A stretch of 64,000 nt of DNA, taken from contig MLAV02000008.1 of the NCBI GenBank assembly GCA_001870995.2, forward strand, positions 186,001 to 250,000, in the 5' to 3' direction. The notes beneath the pieces were generated by a model. The model was not told the origin of the DNA, made no database searches, and worked only from the letters and a program-made list of their open reading frames with translations. Source of the stretch: Chitinophaga sp. CB10. GTDB taxonomy: Bacteria; Bacteroidota; Bacteroidia; Chitinophagales; Chitinophagaceae. The position numbers were made by a program, and so were the translations under genes. Positions 1 to 7,376 of this stretch are shown here, one piece after another; the first letter of the stretch is position 1; the number at the start of each line of letters is the position of its first letter.

Positions 1-334
1 GCGCTCCGAAGTTAAATTTGAAAGGAACGGTTTTACCATTTTCGAGCATATACTCCACACCGGCTACGCCCAGTACGTTCGCTATCTCGTGCGGATCGCT
101 GATGGTGGCTACGGTACCGTGTACCACAGCCATCCGGGCAAACTCTGAAGGGATGAGCATGGAGCTTTCCACATGCACATGCGCGTCCGTAAAGCCGGGC
201 ATAATGTAGCCATCGCAGGGCGTTTGAAGGCGGGTAATGCTGCTGATCCGGCCGTCCTGCACTTGTACGGCAGCAGGGTATATTTCCTGTTGCAGTACAT
301 CTACCAGGTTTCCGGTAATTTCAAAATTATTCAT
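1..334 (-). CDS. ade: Adenine deaminase, N-terminal part (runs off the window edge)
   Basis: The first 111 codons are visible on the minus strand, starting at the ATG at 334-332. The translation contains PGFTDAHVHVESSML followed by SEFARMAVVHGT and SDPHEIANVLG, the signature of the adenine deaminase branch of the amidohydrolase superfamily; the HVH pair would bind the catalytic metal. The known reaction of the family is adenine to hypoxanthine plus ammonia in purine salvage. About 80% of the protein lies outside the window, so the rest of the active site cannot be checked. It is divergent from the gene at 428. Confidence 0.85.
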   Translation of the reverse strand, partial: MNNFEITGNLVDVLQQEIYPAAVQVQDGRISSITRLQTPCDGYIMPGFTDAHVHVESSMLIPSEFARMAVVHGTVATISDPHEIANVLGVAGVEYMLENGKTVPFKFNFGA

Positions 335-386
335 GCTGTAAATCTAATCATTAGCACGGAGTTTGACAGACAGGGTAGGGGGAGAA

Positions 387-416
387 TTTGGTGGAAACGT
401 TTTTATGTTATCTTTA
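387..416 (+). promoter_or_regulatory. Promoter for the LolA-like gene
   Basis: TTTG at 387-390, an 18-base spacer and TATCTTTA at 409-416, which matches the Bacteroidota -7 consensus TAnnTTTG at all but its last base. It ends 11 bases before the first ATG at 428. Confidence 0.5.
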
Positions 417-427
417 TTCGATAAATT

Positions 428-1168
428 ATGATTATGAAACCAGTTAAGTATTTAAGTGTTTTGGTGTTGCTGATGGTGATGGCCGCAGGGAATTCCTTTG
501 GTCAAACGCTCACCGACATTCTCAATAAACACTATGCAGCAATGGGTGGAGTAGCGAAGATCAGCGGAGTTAAAACCCAGTATGTAGAAGGCGTGACGCT
601 GGCCCAGGGCCAGGAAATCCCTTTCAAAAAATGGGGGCAAAATAATAAGGCGATGCGCCTGGAATTTGAAGTGATGGGTACCAGTAACGTGCAGGTGCTG
701 AACCAGAAATCCGGTTGGATATGGATGCCTGTAATGGGCCAGCTGGCCCCGGAAGATATGGATTCCGCTACGTTCAATGCTATGAAAGGCATGCTGGACA
801 TCTCCGGCAGCGAACTGTATGACTATGCGGCAAAAGGCAAGCAGGTAGCCCTGATCGGCAAAGATACCGTGGAGGGTAAACCGGCCTACAAGCTGAAAGT
901 GACCACCAAAGAGGGTAACACCGGCTATGTATTCCTGGATGCCAATACCTACTACATTATCCGCGCGCTGAACTCCGTAAAAATCCAGGGTAAAGAGCAG
1001 GAGCTGATCTCCGAGTTCACCGATTACAGCAAAAACCCGGAAGGGTATGTATATCCCGCTACCAGCAAGCAGGGCGGCGGTATGATGACCCTCAAGATCA
1101 GCAAGATGACGGTGAACCAGCCGGTGGCGGACAGCCTGTTCATTAAGCCCAAACAACAACAGCAATAA
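428..1168 (+). CDS. Secreted LolA-like outer-membrane lipoprotein-sorting family protein
   Basis: The 246-residue product has a signal peptide (hydrophobic run around residues 8-22, then cleavage near GNSFGQ). The mature part has the beta-rich pattern of LolA/LolB-like folds: a short Gly-rich helix at the start (HYAAMGGVAKI), then alternating strands with KLKVTTKEGNTGYVFLDANTYYIIR near residues 155-185. Such proteins are common in Bacteroidota and are annotated as lipoprotein carrier-like, but their real substrate is usually unknown. The second ATG at 434 (MKPVKYL) is an equally good start. It is monocistronic, closed by the strong hairpin at 1203-1240. Function beyond fold is inferred. Confidence 0.65.
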   Translation: MIMKPVKYLSVLVLLMVMAAGNSFGQTLTDILNKHYAAMGGVAKISGVKTQYVEGVTLAQGQEIPFKKWGQNNKAMRLEFEVMGTSNVQVLNQKSGWIWMPVMGQLAPEDMDSATFNAMKGMLDISGSELYDYAAKGKQVALIGKDTVEGKPAYKLKVTTKEGNTGYVFLDANTYYIIRALNSVKIQGKEQELISEFTDYSKNPEGYVYPATSKQGGGMMTLKISKMTVNQPVADSLFIKPKQQQQ

Positions 1169-1202
1169 CAGCCCGGCGTTAAACGCAGCCAGGCCTGAAA
1201 TA

Positions 1203-1240
1203 AAAGAGGGTGTATCAAGCTGAATTGATACACCCTCTTT
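1203..1240. terminator. Bidirectional terminator between convergent genes
   Basis: A perfect 15-base inverted repeat (1203-1217 with 1226-1240) with an 8-base loop. The stem begins with AAA and ends with TTT, so it can serve both the LolA-like gene and the WYL regulator converging on it. Confidence 0.85.
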
Positions 1241-1257
1241 CGTTATGTCAATATGTT

Positions 1258-2262
1258 CTATTTGTAATTCTTCAGCATTAAGCCGGCTTCTTCTTTCATC
1301 TTTTCCGCCAGGGACTTAGGTTGCAGCACGGTAACGTTAGCGCCGTAGCTCAGCAGCGTCATGATCAGTTCCGGGTTGATCACTACCTGCAGGGAAATCT
1401 GGCATTCCTTGGTATTGTCCTTAACTACCTTTTGCGAGGCGTGTATCGGTTGCGATTTTATGTATTTGGCCTGCCGCGGCGTGAAGGACAGCAGCACTTC
1501 TTCCGGGTCCCCGTCGGAAACGGTGATGCCGATGGCGTGTTTGAAATAGCTGGCATCGTCAAAGTTCTTCTGGTCAAAGTGTTTCATCGTGGGCCAGATG
1601 TTTACCACGCGGTCCAGCGCAAAGGTAAGCACGGCGCCGCCGCGGGTTTGCTGGCTTTTGCCGATGAGGTAAAAGCGGTGCTGGTATTCCCGCAGGTGAT
1701 AAGGTTCCACCCAGTGTTCCTTCGGCTCGTCCCTTTCAAAGCTTTGATAGGCGATGCGGATAACTTCCAGGTTTTTGATCGCATCCACGATCATGGGGAT
1801 ATGTTCGGCGCCCTTGTATTGCGTGGTGCGCGCAAACTTGATCAATCCCTGGTTTTGCAGGGCTTCCCTGTTTATTTTGAGGCTGGCGGCTATTTTCAGG
1901 ATGGAGTCTTCAAACTGCTGTATGACCGGCAGGCTTCTGAACTGTTCCAGTATGCCAATGGCGATTTCCAGGCCCTGCAGGTCCGCTTCTTCTATAGGGA
2001 GCTGGCTGATGGAATAGTTTTCATCCGCGTAGCGGTATGTTTTGCTGGTTCTGTCGTACACGATGGGCGCCATGTAGTTGAGCTCCGGGTCCTGGCGCAT
2101 GTCCTGTATGTCTTTTTGGATAGTACGGGTAGATAAAACGGCATCCATTTTTTCAGAAACGTACTCAATCAGGTTTTCCAGGGTCGGCTTTGGCAGTCGT
2201 TTGTTGCGTAATCGCTCATCTATCCAGCGGTATCGCGATACGGCATCTTTATTCTTTGGCAC
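1258..2262 (-). CDS. WYL-domain transcriptional regulator
   Basis: A DeoR-like winged-helix segment lies at the N-terminus (DERLRNKRLPKPTLENLIEY, STRTIQKDIQDM). It is followed by a WYL domain around residues 160-320, with the family pattern VEPYHLREYQHRFYLIG and ALDRVVNIW. WYL proteins sense small ligands or nucleic acid and act as repressors or activators. There is no ATG at the expected N-terminus. The GTG at 2262-2260 gives the PKNKDA beginning I would expect, while a TTG at 2268 would add two residues, so I chose GTG. The gene diverges from the small protein at 2362, and a palindrome at 2304-2320 lies between them. Confidence 0.85.
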   Translation of the reverse strand: MPKNKDAVSRYRWIDERLRNKRLPKPTLENLIEYVSEKMDAVLSTRTIQKDIQDMRQDPELNYMAPIVYDRTSKTYRYADENYSISQLPIEEADLQGLEIAIGILEQFRSLPVIQQFEDSILKIAASLKINREALQNQGLIKFARTTQYKGAEHIPMIVDAIKNLEVIRIAYQSFERDEPKEHWVEPYHLREYQHRFYLIGKSQQTRGGAVLTFALDRVVNIWPTMKHFDQKNFDDASYFKHAIGITVSDGDPEEVLLSFTPRQAKYIKSQPIHASQKVVKDNTKECQISLQVVINPELIMTLLSYGANVTVLQPKSLAEKMKEEAGLMLKNYK

Positions 2263-2303
2263 TAACAAAAAATTTGCTTTAAAAATACAGAAATGTTTTC
2301 ACT

Positions 2304-2320
2304 ACGCATATCCTATGCGT
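2304..2320. promoter_or_regulatory. Palindrome in the divergent WYL intergenic region, candidate operator
   Basis: ACGCATA, three bases, TATGCGT: a perfect 7-base inverted repeat. It lies just upstream of a TAnnTTTG element at 2331-2338 and between the two divergent start codons. That is where an autoregulating WYL protein would bind. Binding is inferred. Confidence 0.45.
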
Positions 2321-2330
2321 AACGGGCTGA

Positions 2331-2338
2331 TATTTTTG
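2331..2338 (+). promoter_or_regulatory. -7 promoter element of the gene at 2362
   Basis: TATTTTTG is an exact match to TAnnTTTG and ends 23 bases before the ATG. No clear TTTG -33 box is seen. Confidence 0.5.
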
Positions 2339-2361
2339 TATTGTAATTAAATCTGAAGGCA

Positions 2362-2715
2362 ATGAACACAGCACAAACAATTAATAGCAGGCAGCCGCTT
2401 CCAATTGGTGCTATTCTGCAGCGGGTTAACTGGCTGGAGATGGAAGAAGTTGCGGAAGAAAAAGGAAAAGTAATCGCCTTACCGGTAGCGCCGCAGGAGC
2501 CTGAGAAACCGGGCCTGCCACCGGCCGCCCGCAGGGATATCAACAAAAAGATCCGGCATTGTGTGAAAGCTTTGGAGCGTAATTACGACCTATACCTTGG
2601 ATACCTTGAATTGGAGCTGGAGGATGCAGCTGCCCGTCAGGAGGCAGATCTGACAGACGATATGAAGTTCAGCCTGGCCTATTATGCCTGGCAGCTGCAT
2701 CACACGGCCTCCTGA
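2362..2715 (+). CDS. Hypothetical protein, 117 residues
   Basis: I do not recognise this protein. It has no signal peptide or membrane segment. The middle is Pro/Ala/Glu-rich (about residues 40-60). The C-terminal half looks helical, with acidic and aromatic residues (NYDLYLGYLELELEDAAA). It has its own -7 element, normal codon use and a divergent WYL regulator next door, so it is probably a real gene and possibly the regulator's target. Confidence 0.6.
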   Translation: MNTAQTINSRQPLPIGAILQRVNWLEMEEVAEEKGKVIALPVAPQEPEKPGLPPAARRDINKKIRHCVKALERNYDLYLGYLELELEDAAARQEADLTDDMKFSLAYYAWQLHHTAS

Positions 2716-2846
2716 AAATAATTAATGATTTTTTAAGCCAGGCTGGATTTGCCCGGGGCGTTGCGGCCAGACTGCGGCCGGCAGGCGCCACCGGAAGTTG
2801 TTAACCCCACTAACAGCCTGGCGGTCAAAGCTTTTATCCAGATGAA

Positions 2847-2898
2847 TTAACCCTTATTTGTCCTTGTTTGATAACCCTTGTTTGTTAACCCTGTTTTT
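2847..2898. repeat. Short direct repeats in the peroxiredoxin upstream region
   Basis: Three copies of a 14-base unit close to WTAACCCTTRTTTG start at 2847, 2871 and 2885, with a partial copy (CCTTGTTTG) at 2862. They lie in the 282-base gap between the 117-residue gene and the peroxiredoxin. The gap otherwise holds only the peroxiredoxin promoter. Confidence 0.5.
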
Positions 2899-2946
2899 TC
2901 CGCCTGTCACAAAGGCTTGAAAAAAAATAAAAAGTTCCTTTAAAGT

Positions 2947-2961
2947 CTATAACTTTTATAG
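2947..2961. promoter_or_regulatory. Palindrome resembling a PerR box
   Basis: CTATAACTTTTATAG is a perfect 6-base inverted repeat with a 3-base centre. It agrees with the known PerR consensus TTATAATNATTATAA at 10 of 14 defined positions. It sits between the expected -33 region and the -7 element at 2970-2977, where a repressor would block transcription. Identification as a PerR site is inference. Confidence 0.4.
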
Positions 2962-2969
2962 GAAAATAC

Positions 2970-2977
2970 TATTTTTG
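2970..2977 (+). promoter_or_regulatory. -7 promoter element of the peroxiredoxin gene
   Basis: TATTTTTG matches TAnnTTTG exactly, 20 bases before the ATG at 2998. Confidence 0.55.
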
Positions 2978-2997
2978 GTCAAGTAAATCGTAAAACT

Positions 2998-3633
2998 ATG
3001 AGTTTAAGACTGGGCGATACAGCTCCCAACTTTACAGCTAGAACGACATTAGGAGAAATAAATTTTTACGATTACCTTGGAGACAGCTGGGGCGTACTCT
3101 TCTCGCATCCTGCGGATTTTACGCCAGTTTGTACTACCGAGCTCGGAAAAACAGCATTACTTAACGGCGAGTTTGCTAAACGCAACGTTAAAGTGCTGGC
3201 CCTCAGCGTAGATCCACTGGATAAACACCAAAGCTGGATAGGCGATATCAACGAAACTCAAAATTGTGAAGTGACGTTCCCTATCATCGCTGATGAAGAC
3301 AAAACAGTGGCTAACCTGTATGGCATGATTCATCCTAATGCCTCAGAAACTTTTACTGTCAGATCCCTGTTTATCATCGGGCCAGACAAAAAAGTAAAGC
3401 TCACAATCACTTATCCTGCCTCTACCGGCAGAAACTTCCTGGAAGTACTGAGAGTGATTGACTCCCTTCAGCTGACCGCGCAGTACAGTGTTGCTACGCC
3501 TGCTGACTGGAAAGACGGTGAAGATGTTATCGTTACGGCAGCAGTGCCCACAGCGGACATCCCTGAACGTTTTCCGAAAGGCCACAAAATCATCAAGCCT
3601 TATCTGAGAACAACACCACAACCAAACAAATAA
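2998..3633 (+). CDS. Peroxiredoxin, 1-Cys (Prx6-type)
   Basis: The 211-residue thioredoxin-fold peroxidase has the family motif PADFTPVCTTE, placing the peroxidatic cysteine at residue 45. The long C-terminal arm, with ADWKDGEDVIV and a final Lys-rich tail, is typical of the Prx6 group, which is longer than the 2-Cys AhpC group. These cytoplasmic enzymes reduce hydrogen peroxide and organic peroxides with an external reductant. A second cysteine near residue 88 is not in the resolving position of AhpC. The promoter carries a PerR-like palindrome and the gene ends at a clear terminator. Confidence 0.92.
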   Translation: MSLRLGDTAPNFTARTTLGEINFYDYLGDSWGVLFSHPADFTPVCTTELGKTALLNGEFAKRNVKVLALSVDPLDKHQSWIGDINETQNCEVTFPIIADEDKTVANLYGMIHPNASETFTVRSLFIIGPDKKVKLTITYPASTGRNFLEVLRVIDSLQLTAQYSVATPADWKDGEDVIVTAAVPTADIPERFPKGHKIIKPYLRTTPQPNK

Positions 3634-3715
3634 TTATACCGGAACCTTTGCTCCACCACCAGGTAAAGGTTTTATCCGATAAAGATTTTTTAATGGTTGG
3701 TTTTTGATTTTTACG

Positions 3716-3742
3716 AAACGGGGATTTTTCCCCGTTTTTTTT
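3716..3742 (+). terminator. Terminator of the peroxiredoxin gene
   Basis: 8-base stem (3716-3723 with 3730-3737), 6-base loop and a long T run. The 309-base gap at 3634-3942 holds this, the opposing terminator at 3895-3919, and nothing else I can identify. Confidence 0.85.
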
Positions 3743-3894
3743 ATGCCTGTAAGCGCCGGTTTCCCCAGGCGTTTGAAGGAGCGGGCAGGCCTGGTGATGG
3801 CGCGTTGCCATGGCATGCCGCCTCCGTATCCGGGCAGTGTTACCGGGCAGCGTTTGCCGGGAGGCCTTATCATCTCCCCCCAACCTAAAAAAGA

Positions 3895-3919
3895 AAAAGG
3901 CCGCCGAAGGCAGCCTTTT
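3895..3919 (-). terminator. Terminator of the pseudouridine synthase pair
   Basis: AAAAGGCCGCC, GAA, GGCAGCCTTTT: an 11-base stem with one mismatch. Read on the minus strand it is followed by a long T-rich tract. Confidence 0.75.
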
Positions 3920-3942
3920 CAAAAATATGATCATCCGTTGTA

Positions 3943-4665
3943 TCAGCGTTTATGCTTCCTCAGCTGATTGAGCAATGCCGCCATATCCTTTGGCAGCGGG
4001 GCTTCCACCTTTTGCAGGTTCCCCTGCCGGTCCTTAAACTCCAGCTCTGCCGCATGCAAGGCCAGCCTGCTCAGCAGCGGGCGCTCTTCCTCCACATATT
4101 TGCCCAGCTTGAATTTCTTCTTGATGGCGGACAGCCGGATTGGTTCGCCGGTGCCATACAGCTCGTCCACCGCTACGGGGTGGCCCAGGTGCTTCATATG
4201 CACCCTGATCTGGTGGGTGCGGCCGGTATGTATCTGCAGCTTCACCAGGCTCAGTAATCCAAACTCCTCCAGCACGTCGTAATCCGTCAGGGAAGCCTTT
4301 CCGCGGCGGTTGGTCACCATTTTCCCTTTCTGCACGGGATGTTCCATGATCGGCTCATCCACACTGCCCTGTTTGGGGAACAGCTGGCCGTTTACGAAGG
4401 CCAGGTAAAATTTCTTTACTTCCCTGCTCTCAAACAGCTGGGAGTAATATTTATGGGCCGCCTCGTTTCGGGCAAACAGGATGATGCCGCTGGTATCGCG
4501 GTCGAGCCGGTGAACGGTGAATATTTCGCCGTAAGCCTTTTTCAGCAAGCCATTCAGCGATGTCAGCTCATTATCATGCCGGTCAGGTAATGTTAGCATT
4601 CCTGATGGCTTGTTGATGATGACAAAATCGGGTGTTTCTAAAATTATATGCTCTTCTATACGCAT
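3943..4665 (-). CDS. RluA-family pseudouridine synthase
   Basis: The 240-residue protein carries the catalytic motif HRLDRDTSG (catalytic Asp near residue 55) and the later family blocks RTHQIRVHMKHLGHPV and SRLALHA. There is no N-terminal S4 domain, so it resembles the short RluA or TruC type rather than RluC/RluD. It should isomerise uridine to pseudouridine in rRNA or tRNA; the exact site cannot be told from sequence. It starts 13 bases after the RluB-type gene, so the two are very likely co-transcribed. Confidence 0.88.
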   Translation of the reverse strand: MRIEEHIILETPDFVIINKPSGMLTLPDRHDNELTSLNGLLKKAYGEIFTVHRLDRDTSGIILFARNEAAHKYYSQLFESREVKKFYLAFVNGQLFPKQGSVDEPIMEHPVQKGKMVTNRRGKASLTDYDVLEEFGLLSLVKLQIHTGRTHQIRVHMKHLGHPVAVDELYGTGEPIRLSAIKKKFKLGKYVEEERPLLSRLALHAAELEFKDRQGNLQKVEAPLPKDMAALLNQLRKHKR

Positions 4666-4678
4666 TTGTGCCAGCCTG

Positions 4679-6061
4679 TTATTTGAAATGTTTCAGCAGG
4701 ATCACCTCTTTCTCGGTCAGGAAGCGCCATTGGCCGCGACCCAGGTTTTTCTTGGTAAGGCCTGCATACATTACGCGATCCAGTTTTTCCACATTGTATT
4801 CCAGGTGCTCGAAAATACGGCGCACGATGCGGTTTTTACCGCTGTGGATCTCAATGCCGATCTGCCGTTTGTCCTTCGGATCGATATACCCCAACGCATC
4901 TACGAAAGCCACGCCGTCTTCCAGCGTCAGGCCGGCAACGATCTTTTCGGAGTCCGCCTTGCTGAGGGGTTTATCCAGTTCTACCTGGTAGATCTTCTTG
5001 ATATTGTGCTTCGGGTGCGCCAGTTTCTGCGCCAGCTCTCCATCGTTGGTGAGGAGGAGCAGGCCGGAGGTATTGCGGTCCAGTCGGCCGACAGGGTACA
5101 CCCTTTCCTCTTCCACCGCATCTTCGATCAGGTCCATCACGGTTCTGCGGCCTTCCGGATCATCCGTCGTGGTGATATAACCTTTCGGCTTATTCAGGAG
5201 GATGTACACGAGGTTTTTCTGGATGGTCAGCTTCTTGTCCAGCAGCGCCACGTTGTCTTTCGCGGTCACTTTGGTAGCCGGCTCTTTCACGATTTCCCCG
5301 TTCACGGATACTTTCCCTTCGCGGATATAGTCCACCGCCTTTCTGCGGGAGCAGATGCCGGAGTGGGCAATGAATTTATTCAGTGGCATTTCGCCGGGTC
5401 CGAAAATGCTTTCTTTTTTCTCTTTTGCTTCCTTTTTGAAAGCGGGAGCAGCAGCGGATTCCGCTTTTTTCAGCGGCTTCCTGCGGCGTTCGTGCTTGTC
5501 GGTAAACCGGTCGTTCGCACGGTCGAAGAATTTTTTGCGGTTAAAGCCGCTGGGCGTTTCCCTGGCGGATTTGTCGGTATCAAAATCCCCATGGAAGCTG
5601 CTTTCGTTGCCAGATTTATAATTGTCCGTTTTTTTACGGCCGGGTTTATCAGCATCAGCGCCACGTTTGCCGCGGAAGGCGGGTTTTTCGTCCTGGCCGT
5701 CCTTAGCGGAGCGTTTGCGGCTGAAAACAGGTTTTTCGTCCTGTTCATCTTTATGAAATGGGCGTTTGCCGCGGAAGGCAGGCTTTTCGTCCTGACCGTC
5801 TTTGGTAAAAGTACGTTTGCGAAATGCAGGGGTTTCTTCCTGCGCATCTTTGCCGGCAGCACGTTTACGGAAAGGGGCGGAGCCATCTTCCGGTTTGCCG
5901 AAGCTGCGCTTGCGTGTATCATCGTTTGCAGATGCTCTTCCGGGCCTTTCACCATCGAAGGAAGGGCGGTTGCGGTTGCCTGCTGCCGGTTTTTCTGATC
6001 TGCCGGATTTGTTTTCTTTGAAAGGAGAGAACCCTTTACTAGCAGGTAATTTTTTCTTCAT
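4679..6061 (-). CDS. rluB: RluB/RsuA-type pseudouridine synthase with a long repetitive basic N-terminus
   Basis: The catalytic part begins near residue 224 with an S4 RNA-binding domain (LNKFIAHSGICSRRKA). The synthase core follows with GRLDRNTSGLLLL, catalytic Asp328, and IEIHSGKNRIVRRIFEHL. RluB-type enzymes modify 23S rRNA. The first 220 residues are unusual: low-complexity, Lys/Arg/Asp/Pro-rich, with four imperfect 16-17-residue repeats (residues 71-136) of the type KDGQDEKPAFRGKR. Basic disordered tails are known on such enzymes in Bacteroidota, but tandem repeats of this regularity are notable. The gene lies between rlmN and the RluA-type synthase. Confidence 0.88.
   Translation of the reverse strand: MKKKLPASKGFSPFKENKSGRSEKPAAGNRNRPSFDGERPGRASANDDTRKRSFGKPEDGSAPFRKRAAGKDAQEETPAFRKRTFTKDGQDEKPAFRGKRPFHKDEQDEKPVFSRKRSAKDGQDEKPAFRGKRGADADKPGRKKTDNYKSGNESSFHGDFDTDKSARETPSGFNRKKFFDRANDRFTDKHERRRKPLKKAESAAAPAFKKEAKEKKESIFGPGEMPLNKFIAHSGICSRRKAVDYIREGKVSVNGEIVKEPATKVTAKDNVALLDKKLTIQKNLVYILLNKPKGYITTTDDPEGRRTVMDLIEDAVEEERVYPVGRLDRNTSGLLLLTNDGELAQKLAHPKHNIKKIYQVELDKPLSKADSEKIVAGLTLEDGVAFVDALGYIDPKDKRQIGIEIHSGKNRIVRRIFEHLEYNVEKLDRVMYAGLTKKNLGRGQWRFLTEKEVILLKHFK
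5651..5851 (-). repeat. Tandem repeat coding for four KDGQDEKPAFRGKR-like units
   Basis: Four in-frame repeats of about 48-51 bases encode residues 71-136 of the RluB-type enzyme. Each unit is KD-x-Q-(D/E)-E-x-P-x-F-x-(R/G)-KR plus two to four variable residues. DNA similarity between units is also high, which suggests expansion by replication slippage. Confidence 0.8.
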
Positions 6062-6120
6062 AAATATGTATTGATTGAGGCCATTGCCATGGCCGGCTTG
6101 ATTGCATTGAGTTGAGAAAA

Positions 6121-7164
6121 TTATCCTTTGTTGGCCAGTTGTCCGCAGGCGGCGTCGATGTCTTTACCGCGGCTACGGCGTAACCTTGCATTCACGCGGT
6201 GTTTGGCGAGGTACTCCATGAACTGTTCGGCCTTGAGCGCGTCCGGCTTGCGGAACACGGCATTATCGATCGGATTGTATTCGATAATATTCACCAGGTC
6301 CGCTGGCACCTGGCGGTAAATTTTGATCAGTTCGTCCGCATCTTCCTTGCTATCGTTGAAGTTGTCGAACAGAATATATTCAAACGAAATTTCATTGCCG
6401 GTAGCCTTGTAGAAGTAATTCAGCGCGTCGATCAGCTCTTTCAGGCTGTTGGTATCGTTGATCGGCATGATTTCGCTGCGTTTCTTGTCGTTGGCCGCGT
6501 GGAGGGACAGGGCGAGGTTAAAGCGCACCTTATCGTCCCCCAGCTGCCGGATCATTTTGGCAACGCCGGCGGTGGAAACGGTGATTCTTTTGGGCGACAT
6601 ACCCAGTCCATCCGGGGAAGTGATTTTTTCGATGGCCTGTAATACGTTTCTATAGTTCAGCAGGGGTTCGCCCATGCCCATGAATACGATGTTGCTCAGC
6701 TTTTTGCCATAGGTTTCCATGGCCTGCTGGTTAATCAGCGCTACTTCATCATAAATTTCGTCGTAATCGAGGTTGCGTTTGCGGGCCATATAGCCGGTAG
6801 CGCAGAATTTACAGCTGAGGCTGCAGCCTACCTGGGAGGATACGCAGGCGGTTTGCCGGCTGTCGGTAGGGATCAGTACCCCTTCCACCAGGTGATTATC
6901 ATGCAGTTTGAACCGGCTTTTAATGGTGCCGTCGTTACTATGCTGGGTAGCGTCTACCTGTACGGCAGGCAGCACGAAGTTTTCCTCCAGTTTCTGACGT
7001 AAATCTTTGGAGAGGTTGGTCATAGCGTCGAAAGTGGTGGCATGACGCAACCACAGCCATTCGTAAACCTGTTTGGCACGGAAGGCTTTTTCACCCATTG
7101 CGCTAAAATATTCCTGTAATTGTGGCAAGCTAAGGTGCCGGATGTTCTTCTTGTCAGACTTCAT
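6121..7164 (-). CDS. rlmN: 23S rRNA (adenine2503-C2)-methyltransferase RlmN (dual-specificity tRNA methylase)
   Basis: A 347-residue radical SAM enzyme with the cluster motif CSLSCKFC (CxxxCxxC) near residue 115, then VFMGMGEPLLNY and the C-terminal RRSRGKDIDAACGQL, where the conserved cysteine takes part in methyl transfer. RlmN methylates A2503 of 23S rRNA and, in E. coli, A37 of some tRNAs. Length is normal. It lies upstream of the two pseudouridine synthases on the same strand with a 59-base gap, so it may share a transcript with them. Confidence 0.96.
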   Translation of the reverse strand: MKSDKKNIRHLSLPQLQEYFSAMGEKAFRAKQVYEWLWLRHATTFDAMTNLSKDLRQKLEENFVLPAVQVDATQHSNDGTIKSRFKLHDNHLVEGVLIPTDSRQTACVSSQVGCSLSCKFCATGYMARKRNLDYDEIYDEVALINQQAMETYGKKLSNIVFMGMGEPLLNYRNVLQAIEKITSPDGLGMSPKRITVSTAGVAKMIRQLGDDKVRFNLALSLHAANDKKRSEIMPINDTNSLKELIDALNYFYKATGNEISFEYILFDNFNDSKEDADELIKIYRQVPADLVNIIEYNPIDNAVFRKPDALKAEQFMEYLAKHRVNARLRRSRGKDIDAACGQLANKG

Positions 7165-7217
7165 TATTGACCTTTAAATAAGCAATTGGCTGCCTTACGG
7201 CAGTCGAAAAGTATCTG

Positions 7218-7225
7218 CAAAGGTA
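7218..7225 (-). promoter_or_regulatory. -7 promoter element of rlmN
   Basis: On the minus strand TACCTTTG is an exact TAnnTTTG match, 53 bases before the rlmN ATG. Confidence 0.5.
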
Positions 7226-7376
7226 CTTAAATTCATTGACAGTTAACGTTAATGCCCTGTAAATGGATGCGCCCGCTTTGTTGGGGACCTTTGTGCCATT
7301 TACTTGGCGATATTGGGGGAAATGGTTTACTTGCAGGAACACATTTTATCTTACCAAAACAATAAGTTTTATCAAC

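Noticed and set aside
5651..5851. CRISPR-like array
   Set aside because: The repeats are tandem, in frame, without unique spacers and lie within a coding sequence.
4610..5998. 462-codon open frame on the plus strand
   Set aside because: It is antisense to the RluB-type gene. Its length results from the biased Lys/Arg/Pro codon content of the repetitive tail; the minus-strand product has clear catalytic motifs.
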